Shown here: positions 39,588 to 42,109 of the stretch, in pieces
Layout of the letters: the number at the start of each line of letters is the position of its first letter
How positions within the stretch are numbered: the stretch's first letter is position 1
IMG/VR virus record: IMGVR_UViG_3300009102_000068
Span: 1 to 42,109 of that record
Origin: a virus
Length of the DNA stretch: 42,109 bases
Reading direction: 5' to 3' (one strand)
The notes under the pieces: generated by a model
The model's database searches: none
The model's input: the letters and a program-made list of their open reading frames with translations, nothing else
Told to the model about the DNA's origin: nothing
Made by a program: the position numbers and the translations under genes

Positions 39588-41111
39588 TCAACTTGTCGGG
39601 TATCGGTTCAATCCTTTTCTTTGCCGCCCATACCGCTTTGGCATACGCCTGGCTTGCCGGCTGCGCTTCTTGTTCTTCGCTGTCTCCTGCATCACCTTCA
39701 TCATAGCCTCATTCGGATCCTCGATGGGCTTAATTATCTGCCGCAACCGGCTATCGAAGGGCTCGGCCTTCGGCGCATAACGGCTCTTGAGCCCGTATCT
39801 GCAAGAATCGTAGGGATCGTCACCGTCAATTTTCATCACATCTTCGACGTTTTTATCGTCCCGGATCATCATGGGAAGGCACTCGATGATCTCCTTACAG
39901 TGGCTCCCGATTATCCAGCGCCCATCCCTCATCATCTGGTACATCAGCATGGCCCCGCCGATCCGGTCATTGTTGGCTGGCCGGCAGATAGGGAACTTCG
40001 CTTCCCGGAAAATCATGTTCATCTGATCCGCAATCGTGTCAGGCCCCTGACGCCGGGCAAACGCATCTGGCGCCAGGTACACCGTCTGGATCTTCTCCTT
40101 CTCCTGACTCCCGCTCCGCTTCACGATCTCGTAGGCCAAATCCTCCGGTGTGAGCTTGGCCTTGACCAGTTCCCGATAGGTGTAAGTGGTCCCTGAATCG
40201 CTCTGACAATGCCAATAAACCGCTGAAGGGTGGATATACCCCCAATCCACAGAAACCCACCTTGGCCACCAGGGCTTCATGCCCATTTCCTCTGGCCGGC
40301 AGCACATCGTCGCTCGATCAAAAATATCGAAGTACACACCCCCCAAAACGTCCCAACGCCCTTCCAAGAGAGCTGCCCGTAGGTGGTTGGGTAGGGCTCT
40401 GAGCTTCGCCTTGTAGACCTCATCGTTGGCGTAAACAGGGTTATCTGAGAGCAAGGCAGGGATGAATTCGTAGTCGTCCGGGTCGTAGGCTGCCGCTTGC
40501 CCCTCATCCATACCCGCCGGCGGCACCTTGTCCAGCCACATGGCCTTTACCCACCCAAAACCCGGTCCTACCGGATTGGTGGCTCCCGCCATCTTCCCGC
40601 CCATGTGAGGGCTCCGGTTCCACCCTGAAAGTGTCACCCACTGAGCCAGCGTGAACTGGGTCAGCTCGTCCCATCCCACGAAAGCCCACTCACCCCCCTG
40701 ATACTGCCAAACGTCATCATCCGTCTTGCAATATCCGAACTTCGTTACCGATCCATTGTGCCAGGTAACTATCTGTTTTTGAGTGTTATAGCTCTTGTAG
40801 GCCTCCGGTGGGATAAGGCGCCGAAAATTCAGAATGATCGACGCTTCAAGCTCAGGGAAGGTGCGGCGTAGCACCATCGTATTGATGCCAGCGTGGACGT
40901 TGGCAGCTAAATCAACCGCCTCCATCAGCAACGCCCATGACTTACCAGGCCCCGCAGCTCCCCCGAAAAGGCGGTACTTCGACTCTGAATCGTGGAATAC
41001 CTGTTGCTTGGGAAAGGGCTCGTAGGGCTGCAAAAGCTCAACACCCTGCCGCTTATCCTCGATAAGCCGCTCTGTGCCTGACTTTCCTGCCGCTACAACG
41101 GGGTCTGACAT
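39588..41111 (-). CDS. terL: Terminase large subunit
   Basis: This is a 507-residue protein. Walker A is GGAAGPGKS (50-58), Walker B is FVGWDE (144-149), and the nuclease domain begins with VDWG (Asp289). It packages DNA into the head by ATP-driven translocation and cuts it. GGGAGG precedes the ATG; the gene overlaps the previous one by 19 bases. It lies upstream of the portal as usual. Confidence 0.92.
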   Translation of the reverse strand: MSDPVVAAGKSGTERLIEDKRQGVELLQPYEPFPKQQVFHDSESKYRLFGGAAGPGKSWALLMEAVDLAANVHAGINTMVLRRTFPELEASIILNFRRLIPPEAYKSYNTQKQIVTWHNGSVTKFGYCKTDDDVWQYQGGEWAFVGWDELTQFTLAQWVTLSGWNRSPHMGGKMAGATNPVGPGFGWVKAMWLDKVPPAGMDEGQAAAYDPDDYEFIPALLSDNPVYANDEVYKAKLRALPNHLRAALLEGRWDVLGGVYFDIFDRATMCCRPEEMGMKPWWPRWVSVDWGYIHPSAVYWHCQSDSGTTYTYRELVKAKLTPEDLAYEIVKRSGSQEKEKIQTVYLAPDAFARRQGPDTIADQMNMIFREAKFPICRPANNDRIGGAMLMYQMMRDGRWIIGSHCKEIIECLPMMIRDDKNVEDVMKIDGDDPYDSCRYGLKSRYAPKAEPFDSRLRQIIKPIEDPNEAMMKVMQETAKNKKRSRQARRMPKRYGRQRKGLNRYPTS

Positions 41112-41701
41112 TTTATCCTCCCAAGTTTGAACAGATACACCCGGTTTCCCTCTACGATCTCCAGACAGTCAGAAAACAGAAGTTCAGCCTGATAGACTCC
41201 CTTACAGTCCCTTTCAGGCTGGCGTTCCCCATTCTCCCAATGCTCGTAGTCGTGCCAGGTCGTAACACATTTCCACATCGGCAGCCACCCGGCCACCCGG
41301 AACACCCCCTGCCCCTTGTAAACGATCAGAGCGTAGTTCCGGCTCAACTTCGGCTCTATGGCATCTTCCTCATGGAGAAACAACCGCCCATCCAGCCAGT
41401 CCGTAGCTCGAACCTCGCAGTTATCGCCCACATCAGCCTCATGGCGGTTCCGGTAATCAACGTAAGTCGTCCGGTCCAGTGGCGGCATCCCGAAGGCGTG
41501 TCGCAGACAGAACTCTGACACCGTTCCCATCCTGCGATGCCGCTTGCTGTCCGGCAAAGGCTGGCCCCACTTCCCCTTCCGCTCACCATGGAACTCCGTC
41601 ATCGTATCCGCAATAAAAACCGCTTCACGGACCTGTTCGATGGGTAGCTCCATGTTCCCCCGAATATCTGGCGGCAACCTCGGTTCAGGGCCTCCTTTCA
41701 T
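41093..41701 (-). CDS. Conserved terL-adjacent protein, possible nuclease
   Basis: From the ATG at 41701 (GGAGGG just upstream) this is a 202-residue protein. A start at 41653 is also possible. The C-terminal half has NCEVRATDWLDGRLFL, then YALIVYKGQGVFRVAGWLPMW, a pattern I associate with terL-adjacent phage proteins of restriction-nuclease-like fold. E-x-R stands where E-x-K is usual, so activity is uncertain. Confidence 0.55.
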   Translation of the reverse strand: MKGGPEPRLPPDIRGNMELPIEQVREAVFIADTMTEFHGERKGKWGQPLPDSKRHRRMGTVSEFCLRHAFGMPPLDRTTYVDYRNRHEADVGDNCEVRATDWLDGRLFLHEEDAIEPKLSRNYALIVYKGQGVFRVAGWLPMWKCVTTWHDYEHWENGERQPERDCKGVYQAELLFSDCLEIVEGNRVYLFKLGRIKCQTPL

Positions 41702-42092
41702 GCGTTCCCTCCACCCCCGCACCCTCTCGCTGTATCGTCCTGAAATTCAACACTCCCAACGCGCTTTTCAAATTCGTGATCGCACTCGCGTTCTCAGAAC
41801 ACGCGAACCCGCTGTCCTGGTAGAACTCCAGCCGAATCAACGCCGCCTTGATAACTGTCTCCACAAACGCCCCATTCGGCTTCTTCCTCTCCGCTCCCCG
41901 CCCAAGCGGCCCATTCTGCCAACTGATCTCAAGCCCTACCGCCTTTACCTTCCCTCCCGCCGGCTTCCCGTCCTTCAGCTTGTTCTCCAACACTTCAAAA
42001 TCTTGCAACATCCCTTTTTCCCTCCAGATAATCGGAACCCTGATCCCACGGCTGCGACAGAACCCGTCTACCGCATACCGCAACCTCACCAA
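41685..42092 (-). CDS. Conserved phage protein at the right edge, possibly truncated
   Basis: The ORF has 135 residues from a TTG at 42092, with GAGAAGG nearby. The frame stays open to the window edge, so the true start may lie outside. The C-terminal half (SWQNGPLGRG, NGAFVETVI, LEFYQ, CSENASAI, GVEGTHE) is a recurrent phage pattern of unknown function. Position before terL could suggest a small terminase, but no helix-turn-helix is obvious. Confidence 0.6.
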   Translation of the reverse strand: MVRLRYAVDGFCRSRGIRVPIIWREKGMLQDFEVLENKLKDGKPAGGKVKAVGLEISWQNGPLGRGAERKKPNGAFVETVIKAALIRLEFYQDSGFACSENASAITNLKSALGVLNFRTIQREGAGVEGTHERRP

Positions 42093-42109
42093 TGCCTTCT
42101 CGGCCCTCT

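Noticed and set aside
1-42109. tRNA genes, integrase, insertion sequences
   Set aside because: No cloverleaf with a T-loop consensus, no tyrosine or serine recombinase, no transposase and no terminal inverted repeats were seen by eye. A lytic lifestyle is likely, but a tRNA scan was not possible.
1-42109. Direct terminal repeat marking a complete circular genome
   Set aside because: The first and last tens of bases do not match each other, so completeness cannot be claimed.

Overview
The window is most of, or all of, the genome of a tailed bacteriophage with podovirus-type virion genes. No bacterial housekeeping gene, rRNA or tRNA was recognised. Every convincing gene lies on the minus strand, so the genes read from right to left. 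They are packed with ATGA, TAATG or TGATG stop/start overlaps and strong GGAGG-type ribosome sites. There is no tape-measure or sheath gene. Instead there are a large portal, an adaptor-like protein, a probable tail nozzle and a row of internal virion (ejection) proteins that includes one of 2370 residues. The host cannot be named from the sequence. GC-rich coding, GGAGG ribosome sites and a lipobox lipoprotein fit a Gram-negative-type bacterium.

Layout in transcription order (right to left). (1) Packaging and portal, 42.1-35.5 kb: a conserved small phage protein, a nuclease-like protein, the large terminase (terL), a 254-base gap with hairpins, five small proteins, and the portal with a zinc-ribbon insertion. 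(2) Head-associated and appendage genes, 35.5-30.7 kb: a signal-peptide/fibronectin-like protein, two large surface or appendage proteins and three small proteins. (3) A 203-base regulatory gap with a possible promoter and two mutually exclusive 12-bp stem-loops, followed by scaffold and major capsid (30.5-28.0 kb). (4) Connector, tail and appendage genes, 28.0-19.6 kb: adaptor, a duplicated small pair, the nozzle-like protein, and a family of proteins sharing one repeated domain. (5) Ejection proteins, 19.6-10.2 kb. (6) Lysis, 10.2-8.4 kb: M15 peptidase, small holin-like membrane protein, lipoprotein and an anchored protein. (7) Early/replication operon, 8.3-1.56 kb: Cro-like regulator, candidate annealing protein, Cas4/RecB-type exonuclease, replisome-organiser-like protein, PD-(D/E)XK endonuclease, many tiny Cys-rich proteins, and finally a protein with a RAMP-like glycine-rich loop.

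The most unusual part is positions 223-1495, a non-coding array just downstream of the early operon. About 34 copies of an 8-base core, GCCGCARG, are each followed by four to eight five-base blocks that nearly always begin with G. Core-to-core distances therefore fall on 28, 33, 38, 43 or 48 bases (25 of 33 intervals exactly, six more off by one). The blocks differ in sequence but keep this five-base phase, so the phase itself looks like the conserved property. I know of no described element with this architecture. The nearby RAMP-like gene makes a protein-nucleic-acid system a reasonable but untested idea.
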